A DNA stretch of 64,000 nt from an uncultured Clostridium sp. (GCA_945917985.1 CAMEIH010000003.1:27388-91387); one strand, 5' to 3'. Positions 9,828 through 17,412 are shown, numbered from the stretch's first letter. Program-made: numbers and translations. The notes: generated by a model from the letters alone, not told the origin.

Positions 9828-10703
9828 ATGCAGGGAAAGATCATTAAGGGAATTGCAGGGTTCTATTATGTCTATACAACCGAGGGGATCGTGGAATGTA
9901 AGGCAAAGGGAATCTTTAGAAAAGAACAGATTAAGCCTCTCGTGGGAGATCTGGTCTCCATAGAACTGACAGACAAGGAAAAGCTGCTTGGCAATATTGT
10001 GGATATTCTTCCGAGAAAGAATCAGCTGATCAGACCGGCAGCAGCCAATATCGATCAGGCACTGGTGATCTTTGCCATTGTAAAGCCGGACCCCAATTAC
10101 AATCTGCTTGACAGATTTCTGATCAATATGGAGCAGCAAAAGCTGCCCTGTATCATCTGCTTTAACAAAAAGGATATTGCATCGGAAGAGGAGAAGGCAG
10201 AGCTTGTGTCAGCTTACGGCGGCTGCGGATACGAGGTCCTGTTCGTCAGCGGAAAGCAAAATGAGGGGATTGAGGAGATCAAAGCCCGTTTGCAGGGAAA
10301 AACTACGGTGGTGGCAGGTCCAAGCGGTGTCGGCAAGTCTACCATCATCAATGCTCTTTGTCCCCAGGCGCAGATGGAAACGGGAGAGATCAGCAGGAAG
10401 ATCGAACGTGGAAAGCATACCACAAGGCATGCCGAGCTGTTTGCTGTATCAGAGGACACTTATATCTGTGATACACCGGGATTTACGTCCCTTTCTCTTT
10501 TTGATATGGAGAAGGAGGATCTGCAGGGATTCTATCCTGAATTTGCAGAATATGAGAAGAACTGTAAGTTTGGAGGTTGCTCCCATATCAGTGAGCCGGT
10601 GTGCGGCGTGAAGGATGCACTTAATGAGGGGAAGATCAGCAGGGTCAGGTATGAGAATTATGTGATGTTGTATGAGGAACTTAAAGGAAAGAAGAAGTAT
10701 TAG
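9828..10703 (+). CDS. rsgA: Ribosome small-subunit assembly GTPase
   Basis: Circularly permuted GTPase that checks late 30S maturation. An N-terminal OB fold (about 1-70) precedes the G domain. The P-loop GPSGVGKST begins near residue 164, after the NKKD motif, as expected for the permuted order, and DTPGF follows. The C-terminal zinc knuckle is CKFGGCSHISEPVCGV. Length 291 aa is normal. It closes the conserved cluster; the rpe gene that often follows is absent. Confidence 0.96.
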   Translation: MQGKIIKGIAGFYYVYTTEGIVECKAKGIFRKEQIKPLVGDLVSIELTDKEKLLGNIVDILPRKNQLIRPAAANIDQALVIFAIVKPDPNYNLLDRFLINMEQQKLPCIICFNKKDIASEEEKAELVSAYGGCGYEVLFVSGKQNEGIEEIKARLQGKTTVVAGPSGVGKSTIINALCPQAQMETGEISRKIERGKHTTRHAELFAVSEDTYICDTPGFTSLSLFDMEKEDLQGFYPEFAEYEKNCKFGGCSHISEPVCGVKDALNEGKISRVRYENYVMLYEELKGKKKY

Positions 10704-10744
10704 TTTTTTTAACATAGGAATAATTAAAGATTAAAATATTGGAA

Positions 10745-10901
10745 AACAAAATCCGCAAAAATCAATCCGCTGCTCATGTGCACTAAGCGCTTCAATGAGC
10801 CTCAGAGATTAAAACCGTGTTCAGCAAAGGCTTCCACGGTTTTATGAGTCTCATTTACGCAGTGCCCAAATCGCAGGAAATTGATTTTTGCGGATTTTGT
10901 T
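10745..10901 (+). repeat. MITE-like 157-bp palindromic element
   Basis: Two 22-bp arms (10745-10766 and 10880-10901) are perfect inverted repeats of each other; both contain ATCCGCAAAAATCAAT or its complement. A second inverted pair, AAAACCGTG at 10811-10819 and CACGGTTTT at 10835-10843, forms an inner hairpin, and parts between also pair imperfectly. No coding frame lies inside. The form is that of a small non-autonomous element or large RNA hairpin. The 10704-11061 gap holds this element and a probable promoter close to the next gene. Confidence 0.7.
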
Positions 10902-11031
10902 ATGGAATGGTTTAAATCAAAAATAAAAGCAAAATGATGATGATAATGGTAATGAAAGAAATAAAAAAGCGATTAAGGGTATAAAAAATGAAAAAAATCA
11001 AAAAATAGTACCGTGAAACGGCAATTAATGA

Positions 11032-11037
11032 TATAAT
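11032..11037 (+). promoter_or_regulatory. Probable -10 box for the AAA ATPase gene
   Basis: A consensus TATAAT at 11032-11037 lies 24 bases before the chosen start codon. No good -35 is present at 17 bp, so recognition may need an activator or an extended -10. Confidence 0.35.
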
Positions 11038-11061
11038 CAGTTCATGGAAAGGAGTGGAACG

Positions 11062-12306
11062 ATGTTTCTTAATGTATATCCAAGAGAGAAATATTTAAAA
11101 AAAATGCGTCCTTTTTTTGATTCGGATATTATTAAGGTTATTACCGGTATCAGAAGATGTGGTAAATCATTTCTGTTAAAGGGAATTATGAATGAACTCT
11201 GTAACAGGGGAATTAATGAATCGAGAATTATCTATATTCCGCTGGATAAAAGAGGATTTAAGAATATTAAAACACCTGATCAGCTGGAAGAGAAAATTGA
11301 ATCCAAGATAGAAGATGATGGATTTTACTATCTTTTTATTGACGAAGTTCAGAATGTAACAGGATTTGAAAGTGTGGTTCAGGCTTATGCTGAAGAGGGA
11401 TATTCTGTGTTTCTTACAGGATCCAACTCCTATCTTCTGAGTGATGAGATTTCAACAAAACTGACCGGAAGGTACTTGAGCTTTGAGACATATACTCTGG
11501 ATTTTGATGAATATCTTGATATGAAAAAGTATTATTATCTCGATATTAACCCTAATATGGATACAGAATTTAGTGAGTATATTTTAAATGGTGGATTTCC
11601 TAAGACGCTGGAATTCCCGGATGTTAGTACGAGACAAGTTTATACAAGAGGAATTATACAGGAAATATTTGAAAAGGATGTAAAAACGAGGAAGAGGATA
11701 TCGAATGTTGCAGTATATGAAAGAGTGCAGTCATTTTTACTAAATAATTACGCTGCGCCGTTTTCAATCTCAAATCTTTTGGATTGCCTGAAGGATGAAG
11801 GGTATTCTACAAAGCCTTCAACTGTACATGGATACATTGAGGATCTTAAGAAAGCAAAAATTGTATATGAGTGCAATCGGTTTGACCTTAAGAGCAAAAA
11901 GGCAGTAAAGAGAGAACAGAAGTATTATCTTGCAGACTTGGCAATTTTTTTTGCGATGAATACAGATAATCGATTGAGCTTTGGCCCGTCTCTTGAAAAT
12001 ATAGTATATCTATATTTGGTGAGTCATGATTATCAGGTAAGTATTGGCAGAATCGGTAAGTTTGAATGTGATTTTATAGCAAGAGATAAAAATCAGAATT
12101 ATGCGTACATTCAGGTAGCTTATACCCTGCATGGAGAAGATGCAAAAGCCACTGAAAAAATAAAAGAAAGAGAATACAGGCCATTCAGAGAGATTAGGGA
12201 TGGTTATCCAAGATATATTATTTCATTGGATAAGTTTCTTGATCAACAGGAAGGTGTTCACCATATAAATGCAATTGATCTGTTCTTGGGTAAAGTGAAA
12301 ATTTGA
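11062..12306 (+). CDS. AAA ATPase with C-terminal DUF4143 domain
   Basis: A 414-aa P-loop ATPase of the AAA_14/DUF4143 group. Walker A is GIRRCGKS (residues 29-36) and Walker B LFIDEVQ falls near residues 92-98. A sensor-like LTGSNSYLL follows. The C-terminal half ends in a nuclease-like region (ECDFIARDKNQNYAYIQVAY) resembling the fold often predicted in DUF4143 proteins. Biological role unknown; such genes are scattered singly in anaerobes, sometimes many per genome. ATG 11062 is preferred to 11044 because AGGAG lies just before it. The gene looks more A+T-rich than its neighbours and follows a MITE-like repeat, which fits later acquisition. Confidence 0.85.
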   Translation: MFLNVYPREKYLKKMRPFFDSDIIKVITGIRRCGKSFLLKGIMNELCNRGINESRIIYIPLDKRGFKNIKTPDQLEEKIESKIEDDGFYYLFIDEVQNVTGFESVVQAYAEEGYSVFLTGSNSYLLSDEISTKLTGRYLSFETYTLDFDEYLDMKKYYYLDINPNMDTEFSEYILNGGFPKTLEFPDVSTRQVYTRGIIQEIFEKDVKTRKRISNVAVYERVQSFLLNNYAAPFSISNLLDCLKDEGYSTKPSTVHGYIEDLKKAKIVYECNRFDLKSKKAVKREQKYYLADLAIFFAMNTDNRLSFGPSLENIVYLYLVSHDYQVSIGRIGKFECDFIARDKNQNYAYIQVAYTLHGEDAKATEKIKEREYRPFREIRDGYPRYIISLDKFLDQQEGVHHINAIDLFLGKVKI

Positions 12307-12331
12307 AAAGGATAGTAACAGGTGAAAATAA

Positions 12332-13105
12332 ATGAAAATAGCCATTTGCCAATTGAACATTCATTTTGAACAGAAAGAAAAAAACAGGATGAGGGCAGAG
12401 CGATTTATTCATGAAGCAGCCTGTGGCCAGGTTTCCCTGATTGTGTTTCCCGAAATGAGTTTTACCGGCTTCTCCATGCATACAGAGATTGTCGGAGAAG
12501 AGTTTGAAGAAACGCTGAACAGAATGAAGGAAATCGCTCTCTTTGAAAAAATCGCCATAGGATTTGGCTGGGTAAAAGGGAAAAAACAGTCAGAGAATCA
12601 TTATACTATTGTCGATAAAAATGGTGCGGTATTAGAGGATTATGTGAAGATTCACCCCTTCAGCTATTCCGGCGAAGATCAGTTTTTTGTGAAAGGCGTG
12701 AGACCCGGCAGCTTTGTGCTGAATGGTATTCCTTTTGGCGTGAGTATCTGTTATGATTTACGTTTCCCGGAGCTTTACCAACAGCTTTCAAAGGAGGCTC
12801 ACGTGATTCTGGTGCCTGCTAACTGGCCTGTGGGCAGACGGTCTCACTGGCGTACCTTGCTAACAGCCAGAGCCATAGAGAATCAGTCCTATATGATCGG
12901 AATCAACTGTTATGGAAGCCAGGGTGAACTTTATTATTCCGGCAACTCTTCCGTAGTAACGCCTAATGGCGAGGTGCTGTTTGATATTGAAGACAAAGAA
13001 GAAATGCGGATCTTTGAACTGACGGATGATGTACCTTTGCATAGGAAGGAGTTTCCTACTAAGGCAGACCGCAGACCTAACCTTTATAAAGATTTTTATG
13101 AATAA
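12332..13105 (+). CDS. Nitrilase-superfamily carbon-nitrogen hydrolase
   Basis: A 257-aa cytoplasmic amidase-type hydrolase. The Glu-Lys-Cys triad is visible: Glu41 in FPEMSF, Lys106 in VKIHPF and Cys140 in SICYDLRFPELY. This pattern fits the Nit/omega-amidase branch, which acts on small amides such as 2-oxoglutaramate or deaminated glutathione; substrate is inferred, not shown. It converges on the small gene at 13115-13339. Confidence 0.9.
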   Translation: MKIAICQLNIHFEQKEKNRMRAERFIHEAACGQVSLIVFPEMSFTGFSMHTEIVGEEFEETLNRMKEIALFEKIAIGFGWVKGKKQSENHYTIVDKNGAVLEDYVKIHPFSYSGEDQFFVKGVRPGSFVLNGIPFGVSICYDLRFPELYQQLSKEAHVILVPANWPVGRRSHWRTLLTARAIENQSYMIGINCYGSQGELYYSGNSSVVTPNGEVLFDIEDKEEMRIFELTDDVPLHRKEFPTKADRRPNLYKDFYE

Positions 13106-13114
13106 CGATTCTTC

Positions 13115-13339
13115 TTATTGCTTCAAACTGTTTATCAGTTCCAGATCATCAGCTGTCACCTTCAGATTAGAATTGTAATTTCTGCCTTCCGGAGTAGTAA
13201 CGGTAATTTCGATTACAGTTCCCTCTTTGATGCCCTCCTTCATAACGGCATTCACAAAGAGTGGGAATTTAGGGTGATTATTTTTAAAGCGATTAAAGGT
13301 CTCCTGCATTTGTAACAGCTTCATCGGATTCATATTCAT
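13115..13339 (-). CDS. Small conserved-looking hypothetical protein
   Basis: A 74-aa soluble protein, rich in Met/Asn at the N-terminus, with predicted helix then beta strands (EGTVIEITVTTPEGRNYNSN). I do not recognise a named family; proteins of this look occur in Lachnospiraceae. It is on the minus strand with AGGAG (complement of 13351-13355) upstream of the ATG at 13339, and it ends 9 bp from the convergent hydrolase gene. Reality is supported by codon usage and the ribosome site, not by homology. Confidence 0.7.
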   Translation of the reverse strand: MNMNPMKLLQMQETFNRFKNNHPKFPLFVNAVMKEGIKEGTVIEITVTTPEGRNYNSNLKVTADDLELINSLKQ

Positions 13340-13393
13340 ACTGGTAAATACTCCTTTTTCTTTTGTACGATACCAGTCATTCTAGCACAATTC

Positions 13394-13437
13394 ACAGATA
13401 AAATACAGAGGTAAAACAGATAAAATACAGAGGTAAA
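13394..13437 (+). repeat. 22-bp tandem duplication
   Basis: ACAGATAAAATACAGAGGTA followed by AA occurs twice head-to-tail (13394-13415, 13416-13437) with no mismatch. It lies just upstream of the stranded ychF promoter; role unknown. Confidence 0.85.
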
Positions 13438-13444
13438 ACCATAA

Positions 13445-13473
13445 TTTACTTTTCTCCTCATTTATGCTATAGT
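13445..13473 (+). promoter_or_regulatory. Original ychF promoter, now separated from its gene
   Basis: TTTACT (13445-13450) and TATAGT (13468-13473) are 17 bp apart. An AAAGGAG ribosome site and ATG 13513 follow at normal distances. The codons after this ATG match the ychF start, so this is inferred to be the pre-insertion ychF promoter and leader. Confidence 0.7.
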
Positions 13474-13512
13474 TTATTTCGGTAATGCAAAAATCAAAGG
13501 AGACATTCACAT

Positions 13513-13536
13513 ATGAAATTAGGAATCGTTATATGA
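13513..13536 (+). pseudogene. Severed 5' end of ychF (MKLGIV remnant)
   Basis: ATGAAATTAGGAATCGT encodes the same first residues as intact ychF at 29231, then enters element sequence and stops after one more codon (ATA TGA). This is the left-hand leftover of the target gene after integration. Confidence 0.8.
13520..13529 (+). other. attL core
   Basis: TAGGAATCGT matches 29238-29247 exactly. The wider 17-bp match (13513-13529 against 29231-29247) has a single T/C difference at 13519, as expected if the flank comes from the host on one side and the element on the other. An inverted copy of the core flank, TCCTATTTCAT, lies at 13539-13549 and may be a second integrase core-binding site. Confidence 0.75.
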
Positions 13537-13658
13537 ACTCCTATTTCATGAATCTCCATAAAGAGTCATAAAACTCTATGAAACCGCATATTAACTGGGT
13601 TCGTGGTAATTTGTTCTCGTATGTAACTTGTTATAAATTATTATAATTTATAGAAAAA

Positions 13659-13689
13659 TGGTACTCCCGTGGTACTCGGTATGGTACTC
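13659..13689 (+). repeat. Left arm-type integrase repeats (TGGTACTC x3)
   Basis: TGGTACTC occurs at 13659-13666, 13670-13677 and 13682-13689, 11-12 bp apart. The same motif occurs twice just inside the right end. Repeats of one motif near both ends fit arm-binding sites for the N-terminal domain of the integrase. The rest of 13530-13877 contains a hairpin (13544-13583), a terminator and no gene. Confidence 0.65.
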
Positions 13690-13782
13690 GATATTCGGGA
13701 GTCCAAGAAAAAATATCAACATTATTTCATTTGTAACAAGCTATATTGAGACCCAGGTTAGCAGATATAATCACATAGTATA

Positions 13783-13818
13783 AGAGCAGATGTTTATGAT
13801 GGCATCTGTTCTTTTTTT
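13783..13818 (+). terminator. Rho-independent terminator
   Basis: Stem AGAGCAGATG / CATCTGTTCT (one G-T pair) with a 10-nt loop, followed by seven or more T. It would stop transcripts coming from the stranded ychF promoter before the five-gene operon. Confidence 0.75.
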
Positions 13819-13877
13819 ATTCATGTCCGGGTAAAAATTGCAAGTTTAGGTAAATATAAAAATATCAGTCCAAAATA

Positions 13878-13906
13878 TTGACTAACAAATAAATATTTGC
13901 TATATT
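13878..13906 (+). promoter_or_regulatory. Promoter of the five-gene operon with internal inverted repeat
   Basis: TTGACT (13878-13883) and TATATT (13901-13906) are 17 bp apart, with GGAGGT and ATG 13929 downstream. Between the boxes lies CAAAT-AAAT-ATTTG (13886-13899), a candidate operator for the XRE protein encoded first in the operon. Confidence 0.7.
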
Positions 13907-13928
13907 ATAGCTACGGAGGTACATGTAA

Positions 13929-14456
13929 ATGACTACTGAGGAAAGAGAAATAGCTGAACTACAGAATAATCTTGAAATGCTCAGAAAGCTTTTCGGATGG
14001 ACTGCAGAGCAACTTGGCAATAGACTTGGCGTGACAAAGCAGACAGTTCTAAATCTTGAGCATGGTAAGCCGGTGATGTCAAAGATCCAATATATAGCAA
14101 TTAGATCAGTGATGGAGACCGAAGCTATGAGTCGAGAGGGTGAAGAAAAAGAGAATCTTCTTAAAGTGCTAAGCTTGGTCTTCAATGAAGATAAAACAAT
14201 AACTGAGGAACAGCGAGAAAAAGCGTTGGATGCCGCTAAGGTTGTTTCAACTGCAACAGCTGCCGGGGCTGGAGTAACAGCTATGGGGGTGCTTACTGGC
14301 TCACTTACAGCTCTTGGAATTGGAGCTGTTGCTGTAAATCCTGCAATAGTTGCGGTAGCAGGAGCTGTTGGTGTTGGAGGCTGGGTTGCAGGTATGTTGA
14401 ATAAGACAAAGCAAGCTGAGAAACAGAATAAGAAAGGGGTAAAGAAAGATGATTAA
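13929..14456 (+). CDS. XRE-type HTH protein with Gly/Ala-rich hydrophobic tail
   Basis: 175 aa. Residues about 15-66 form an XRE helix-turn-helix (LGNRLGVTKQTVLNLEHGKP). Residues about 103-156 are almost wholly Gly, Ala, Val, Thr and Ile (for example GIGAVAVNPAIVAVAGAVG), like one or two membrane helices or a glycine zipper, and the C-terminus is basic (KKGVKKDD). A DNA-binding domain fused to a membrane segment is unusual for a plain repressor and suggests a membrane-tethered regulator. It is the first gene of the five-gene operon, overlapping the next start by 8 bp. No specific family recognised. Confidence 0.8.
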   Translation: MTTEEREIAELQNNLEMLRKLFGWTAEQLGNRLGVTKQTVLNLEHGKPVMSKIQYIAIRSVMETEAMSREGEEKENLLKVLSLVFNEDKTITEEQREKALDAAKVVSTATAAGAGVTAMGVLTGSLTALGIGAVAVNPAIVAVAGAVGVGGWVAGMLNKTKQAEKQNKKGVKKDD

Positions 14457-14763
14457 TTTTGGTCAGATTGTTAAAACTGCTGAACCTCTTTTGAAACAGG
14501 CGGGAAGGTTTATTAAGGCCAATCCGCACCTTTTGATAGAGGGAGGACTTGCTGGTGGTCTTTTGGTTTCACTTGGATACAATGCTTATGCAGAAAATGA
14601 ACATGAGCAACGAGACAAGCTTGTAGAAAATCAACTTCGGAAAGACCAGGCAATAATAAAAGACCTCAGCGTAAAAGCGCAGAAGGTTGATAAGCTTGAA
14701 AAATGTAATGAGCTTCTAATGGATGCTCTGACAAAAAAGTCCCCAAGTACGGTTGGGGCATAG
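14449..14763 (+). CDS. Small membrane/coiled-coil protein
   Basis: 104 aa. A short amphipathic N-terminus is followed by one predicted membrane segment (about 28-47, GGLAGGLLVSLGYNAYA) and a charged helical region (about 50-95) likely to form a coiled coil. It starts inside the end of the preceding gene, and its own end lies just before the next gene's ribosome site, so the three are translationally linked. Family not recognised. Confidence 0.75.
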   Translation: MINFGQIVKTAEPLLKQAGRFIKANPHLLIEGGLAGGLLVSLGYNAYAENEHEQRDKLVENQLRKDQAIIKDLSVKAQKVDKLEKCNELLMDALTKKSPSTVGA

Positions 14764-14773
14764 GAGGTATCTC

Positions 14774-15322
14774 ATGGGCGAATATGTGACAAAGAAGAAG
14801 GAAATGGTTTTTAAGAATGTCGAATCACTTCAGCAAGTCATTAATGTTATTAATGAGGCTGCAGCGGCATCGAACGATAAGAAGAGGACCATTAGCGAGA
14901 GTTCTATTCCAGAGGTTCTTACTGGTGCACTCGGAGCGGGCATAGGTGGTGTTGGGTCTTTTGTCGCATTATATGGATTGGGAACCGTTGGTTTATCGGC
15001 AGCCGGAATCACTTCAGGACTTGCTGCAGCTGGTTCCATAGTAGGCGGTGGTATGGTCGCAGGTGTATTTGTTTTGGCAGCACCTGTTGCAATTCTTGCT
15101 GCTGGTGGTGTAGGAGTTGCTTCTCATCTTAAGAATAAGCAGCTTAGGCAAGAAAAAGAAAGAATTTACAAAGAGGCTTTAGCAAAGCATCAAGCAATAA
15201 TTAAGCTTCTTGAAGAGGAGAAAGATGCAACGCAGGAGCGTTTGGATTATCTTCAGAGTCTGAATATCATGTTACAACAAGCAATCAAAGATCTGAGTAA
15301 GGATTTGGGTAAAACGGCATGA
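14774..15322 (+). CDS. Glycine-zipper-like membrane protein with C-terminal coiled coil
   Basis: 182 aa. A polar N-terminus (1-45), a long Gly/Ala-rich hydrophobic stretch (about 48-118, with GALGAGIGGVG and AAGSIVGGGMVAG), then a charged helix (about 120-175) likely to form a coiled coil. The hydrophobic part resembles glycine-zipper pore or channel modules in general composition only. GGAGG at 14763-14767 fixes the ATG at 14774. The last four bases overlap the next gene (ATGA). Family not recognised. Confidence 0.75.
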   Translation: MGEYVTKKKEMVFKNVESLQQVINVINEAAAASNDKKRTISESSIPEVLTGALGAGIGGVGSFVALYGLGTVGLSAAGITSGLAAAGSIVGGGMVAGVFVLAAPVAILAAGGVGVASHLKNKQLRQEKERIYKEALAKHQAIIKLLEEEKDATQERLDYLQSLNIMLQQAIKDLSKDLGKTA

Positions 15323-16623
15323 GTAAAGAATCAGAGCAGAAAATAGATAATGTATTTGTTTATGAAGACAAGGAACTTAAAAGACTTCAGAAACAGTATG
15401 CTGAAATTGACAGATCTGGCATTGATATGAGAATTGCCGAGTCAGAAGCTCTTTTACGTTCATTAGGATATGAATTACCTACTACCAATGAGGTAACAGC
15501 CCTTTCAGATAGAAAAGTATTGGTGGTTCCTTCTTTTGAAGAACTATCCGAAGAGGCTGCGATTGCTGTTGGAAACAATAATAGTATTGAAGATCTCTTT
15601 ACAGAAGAGGAATTAAAAGATAATGCGCTGGCTATCAAGACCTTGAACTATGACTACAACATGATTCATCATTTGGATAAGTATAATGTGATTATATCTG
15701 CAGCCGCAGCAATTCTTGGCGCAGTGGTAGATATAGTTTTGGTGGGTATCCCTCAAAAGGGACCGGACGGCCTTGAAGCAGGTAAACTTGCAGATTATAT
15801 AAGAAAAAAGTTTGATGAGAAGTTTTCTCCGGAGGAGATGGAAAAACTTGCCAATTCGAAGGTAAGCAAGGTACCGTTTGATGCTCAAGACAATCGTAAT
15901 ACGGAAACGTATGTGGAAGGACTCTCAGCATATTACCATAGAATGCTGTCATTAGGGCATGATCCTATTCTTGGGTTTGTGTTTGGAGTGTATGACATAA
16001 TGCATGGAACAATGACTACTATAGATAAGAGTGGCCATATTGTTTGCCAAGTTATGGAAGTGTATAGTGATCGTAAAGAAACTGATATAGTAAGTGCGCT
16101 ACTGAAGCAGATAATTCATTTTAAGTCTGATATTACAACTTCTATGGGTTTACCGGCTCCGCTTATGGGGCTATTCAATCTATGTCAATTTGGTAGTATA
16201 GGCGAGGAAGAACAAACTGTAGCTGAGATAGTACAGGGCATGTATTATGAGGGATTTGACTTCATTCATTTCTGTGCGCAGTCTATTCCGACTATACTTA
16301 TTGAGTTGGTAACACGTATAGGTTATGCAGTTAAGAGAATTAAAGAAGGCAACAAAATTAAAGATTCTATTCCGATATCGCTGAATAGAGAAAAGCATCC
16401 AAAGCTCGCAACAATGCTTTTTATTGCTCATACTGGGGCGACTGCAGTAAATGCTGGTAAGGTATATTTTACAAAGAATCCTATGGCAATTAACTATCCG
16501 CAGTGGATTGCATTTGCTAAATATTCTTATAAGCAGCTAAAGTGGGTACTTATTGAAAAGCCCGAGGCGAGATATAAGTATGTACAGAGCATTCTTGATG
16601 AGGAGCTAAACGATGTTCTATGA
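15319..16623 (+). CDS. Uncharacterised 434-aa protein of the five-gene operon
   Basis: I do not recognise a family. The N-terminal 110 residues are acidic and helical. A hydrophobic segment lies at about 123-144 (NVIISAAAAILGAVVDIVLV). A His/Gly-rich section follows (YYHRMLSLGHDPILGFVFG, then YDIMHG), a second hydrophobic area lies at about 270-335, and near the C-terminus comes AHTGATAVNAGKVYF. Clustered His/Asp residues in semi-hydrophobic surroundings would suit a membrane-associated hydrolase or structural protein, but this is speculation. It overlaps both neighbours (4 bp before, 11 bp after), so its dose is probably tied to them. Confidence 0.75.
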   Translation: MSKESEQKIDNVFVYEDKELKRLQKQYAEIDRSGIDMRIAESEALLRSLGYELPTTNEVTALSDRKVLVVPSFEELSEEAAIAVGNNNSIEDLFTEEELKDNALAIKTLNYDYNMIHHLDKYNVIISAAAAILGAVVDIVLVGIPQKGPDGLEAGKLADYIRKKFDEKFSPEEMEKLANSKVSKVPFDAQDNRNTETYVEGLSAYYHRMLSLGHDPILGFVFGVYDIMHGTMTTIDKSGHIVCQVMEVYSDRKETDIVSALLKQIIHFKSDITTSMGLPAPLMGLFNLCQFGSIGEEEQTVAEIVQGMYYEGFDFIHFCAQSIPTILIELVTRIGYAVKRIKEGNKIKDSIPISLNREKHPKLATMLFIAHTGATAVNAGKVYFTKNPMAINYPQWIAFAKYSYKQLKWVLIEKPEARYKYVQSILDEELNDVL

Positions 16624-17407
16624 GCTGTTGCGGCTACTTCTTGAAATGGGCTATGAGAGTAAACGAGGAAAATATGTATCTGTAAAAGGAAAGGGACAGA
16701 AGAAATTTCTTCGTTTTCGTTCTCTTGGAGCAGGCTATCGGGAACAAGATTTGGAACGAATCTTTGCCGGAGAAACACCGCAGACGGTTGCTACGGAAGA
16801 ATCAAAAACTGAGCCTAAACTGGATTTGCTTCTTGATATTCAGAAGATTATTGCCAAGGGAAAGGGTCCCGGCTATGAACGTTGGGCCAAGGTTCGTAAT
16901 ATCAAGCAGATGGCACAGACGTTGTTGTTTCTTGAAGAGCATAATCTCAGAGATTATGATGAACTTGCTGCCAAGGCTAAAGATGTTTCTGCTATATTTG
17001 GTGAGATTACCGAGAGACAGAAAGCGCTTGAAGCAAAACTTACTGAGATTGCAGAACTCAAAAAACACATTATAAATTATTCCAAGACAAAAGATATTTA
17101 TATGCAGTATCGTAAATGCGGATATAGTAAAAAGTTCTTCGAAGAGTACCGTGAGGAAATAACACTTCACAAAGCAGCCAAGGAAGCTTTTTCAAAAATC
17201 CAAGGAAAGATACCAACTATCCGAGAATTGAATTTGGAATATTATCAGGTTCTTCAGGAAAAGAAAAAGTCTTATGCCGAGTATCGTAAGGCAAGGCAGG
17301 AAATGAAAGATTATCAGACTGCAAAATACAACGTGGATCAGTTTCTGAAAAAAGAGGAACAGGAAAAACAGGCTGAGAATCAGAAAAAGAAAGATAAAGC
17401 ATTGTAG
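16613..17407 (+). CDS. Stand-alone relaxase C-terminal region (no HUH nuclease)
   Basis: 264 aa. From memory, the sequence resembles the post-catalytic half of Firmicute ICE relaxases: KKFLRFRSLGAGY near the N-terminus, then GKGPGYERWAKVRNIKQMA (about 83-101), HNLRDYDELAAKA, KKHIINYSKTKDIYMQYRK and a coiled-coil tail. The N-terminal nuclease domain with its Tyr and HUH motif is absent, and the upstream DNA encodes a different protein in another frame. The start is inside the previous gene, so it is expressed as a designed unit rather than left over by chance. It may be a domesticated DNA- or protein-binding piece of a mobilisation protein. Confidence 0.75.
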   Translation: MFYELLRLLLEMGYESKRGKYVSVKGKGQKKFLRFRSLGAGYREQDLERIFAGETPQTVATEESKTEPKLDLLLDIQKIIAKGKGPGYERWAKVRNIKQMAQTLLFLEEHNLRDYDELAAKAKDVSAIFGEITERQKALEAKLTEIAELKKHIINYSKTKDIYMQYRKCGYSKKFFEEYREEITLHKAAKEAFSKIQGKIPTIRELNLEYYQVLQEKKKSYAEYRKARQEMKDYQTAKYNVDQFLKKEEQEKQAENQKKKDKAL

Positions 17408-17412
17408 TAATT

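Noticed and set aside
11062..12306. AAA ATPase as part of a defence system
   Set aside because: It stands alone with no partner gene; DUF4143 ATPases are common singletons, so nothing supports a defence role.
13394..13437. CRISPR-like repeat
   Set aside because: Two adjacent copies with no spacer between them and no cas genes; a plain tandem duplication. No CRISPR array was seen anywhere in the window.
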